Of a stretch of 64,000 bases of DNA, positions 63,383 to 64,000 are shown piece after piece. Source of the DNA: Papiliotrema nemorosa (taxonomy: Eukaryota > Basidiomycota > Tremellomycetes > Tremellales > Rhynchogastremaceae); assembly GCA_032158125.1 (NCBI GenBank), contig JASKOT010000002.1:868001-932000 (forward strand). The letters run 5' to 3'. The notes under the pieces were generated by a model. The model did not search any database. It was not told the origin of the DNA and saw only the letters and a program-made list of their open reading frames with translations. The position numbers were made by a program, and so were the translations under genes. The stretch's first letter is position 1. Each line of letters begins with the position of its first letter.

Positions 63383-64000
63383 CTAGCTAAAACCCCTTAT
63401 ACCTAGTATTCTCCGTACATCATTGACAAAACGTAGACTGTCAAGTACCGGTATACACTGTAACAGCGCTTCATCGTTTGGATCCGACGTCCACCCCTCT
63501 ATGGGCAGAGCGTTGGCTGAGGCATGAGCGAAGCTTGACAAACATGTTTCAAAACTCACCTTTATTCCACGAATAACTGATAGGTGAATTGTCCATGAAA
63601 CAAACTCTACTCAGATCCGCTTCGACCAATGCCAAATCCTTGATGTAAGATCCGTTTGTTTGAAGATAACATGATTCTCGATATAACCTCTTGGCGAAAA
63701 ACCCTCTTCCGGCATCTAACCAATCTATCACTGGGTCTGCGTATTCCGGCATCGAAGCGGTATATATGACGAGGGTATACCACGATGCCACCTGTCGTCA
63801 GGAACAGTCCACGGGCTGTCTGATGGCCGACGGGATGGCTTACCTTTTTCAAGAAATGATCCACATGAGGCCTCTTATACACGTGATAAGTCGTGCTTCT
63901 CCCATTGAGAACCACCTCGACAGTGTGTCCCTCTCTCCGCCTAGATCGCCCACCGACCAAACCGCCGAAACTCAAACCGAGCAACCCGCCTCCAGCGCTC
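63383..64000 (-). CDS. NEM1: Nem1-like nuclear envelope phosphatase, 3' part (gene runs off window)
   Basis: The C-terminal three exons (64000-63844, 63791-63560, 63516-63383) are in the window. Readable motifs are GHTVEVVLNGRSTTYHVYKR, HFLKKVASWYTLVIYTAS, EYADPVIDWLDAGRGFFAKR, NGSYIKDLALVEADLS and FMDNSPISYS, all diagnostic of the Nem1/SCP (HAD) phosphatase domain. The catalytic DxDx motif and membrane anchor lie upstream, outside the window. With Spo7, Nem1 dephosphorylates the lipin Pah1 at the ER/nuclear envelope, switching lipid flow towards triacylglycerol. An open stretch beginning MLGLSFGG is not the true start; coding sequence continues to the window edge. Two GT-AG introns (63517-63559, 63792-63843) are clear. 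Confidence 0.9.

Overview
The window is nuclear DNA of a basidiomycete fungus. Codon use, the very frequent short GT-AG introns with CTRAY branch sites, and the gene set (CCH1 calcium channel, CAP10/CXT1-like GT90 glycosyltransferase, ubiquitin-eS31 fusion, FAB1, GUT1, HIS2, NEM1) point to Tremellomycetes, the group of Cryptococcus and its relatives. The species cannot be named from sequence alone. No rRNA, tRNA, CRISPR array, transposon or virus was recognised.

Layout. 0-4 kb: an uncharacterised spliced gene, a DUF2231 membrane protein (+) and a small multi-pass protein (-). 4-13 kb: a three-KH RNA-binding protein (-), ubiquitin-eS31 (+), a TMEM135-like membrane protein (-) and GFA1 (+). 13-28.5 kb: two very large genes pointing tail to tail, CCH1 (+) and the FAB1 lipid kinase (-). 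29-36 kb, all minus: an unrecognised acidic protein, an aprataxin (HNT3) homologue and a MGRN1-like RING ligase. 36-42.6 kb: cytochrome c peroxidase (-), a NOP6-like RRM protein (+), a possible cysteine-rich mini-gene (-) and a GST-like protein (+). 42.5-53.5 kb, all minus: an ankyrin/CCCH protein, an unrecognised protein, a delta-12 type desaturase and a GT90 glycosyltransferase. 53.4-54.6 kb: a noncoding array of GGCGCAGAA boxes. 54.5-64 kb: glycerol kinase GUT1 (+), a small hypothetical ORF (-), histidinol-phosphatase HIS2 (-), a FHIP/RAI16-family protein (+) and the 3' part of NEM1 (-), which runs off the window.

The genes are ordinary dispersed eukaryotic genes, not an operon or an obvious cluster. 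Several share themes: cell wall and capsule sugar supply (GFA1, GT90), calcium entry (CCH1), endosome/vacuole lipid and transport (FAB1, FHIP), membrane lipid synthesis (desaturase, NEM1, GUT1). The most unusual features are the noncoding array at 53.6-54.2 kb, at least four GC-AG introns found by reading frames across conserved protein motifs, a set of 34-36 nt introns, and a 68-residue insertion inside the RING domain of the MGRN1-like ligase. All splice junctions given here were read by eye from frame continuity and splice consensus, not from transcripts.
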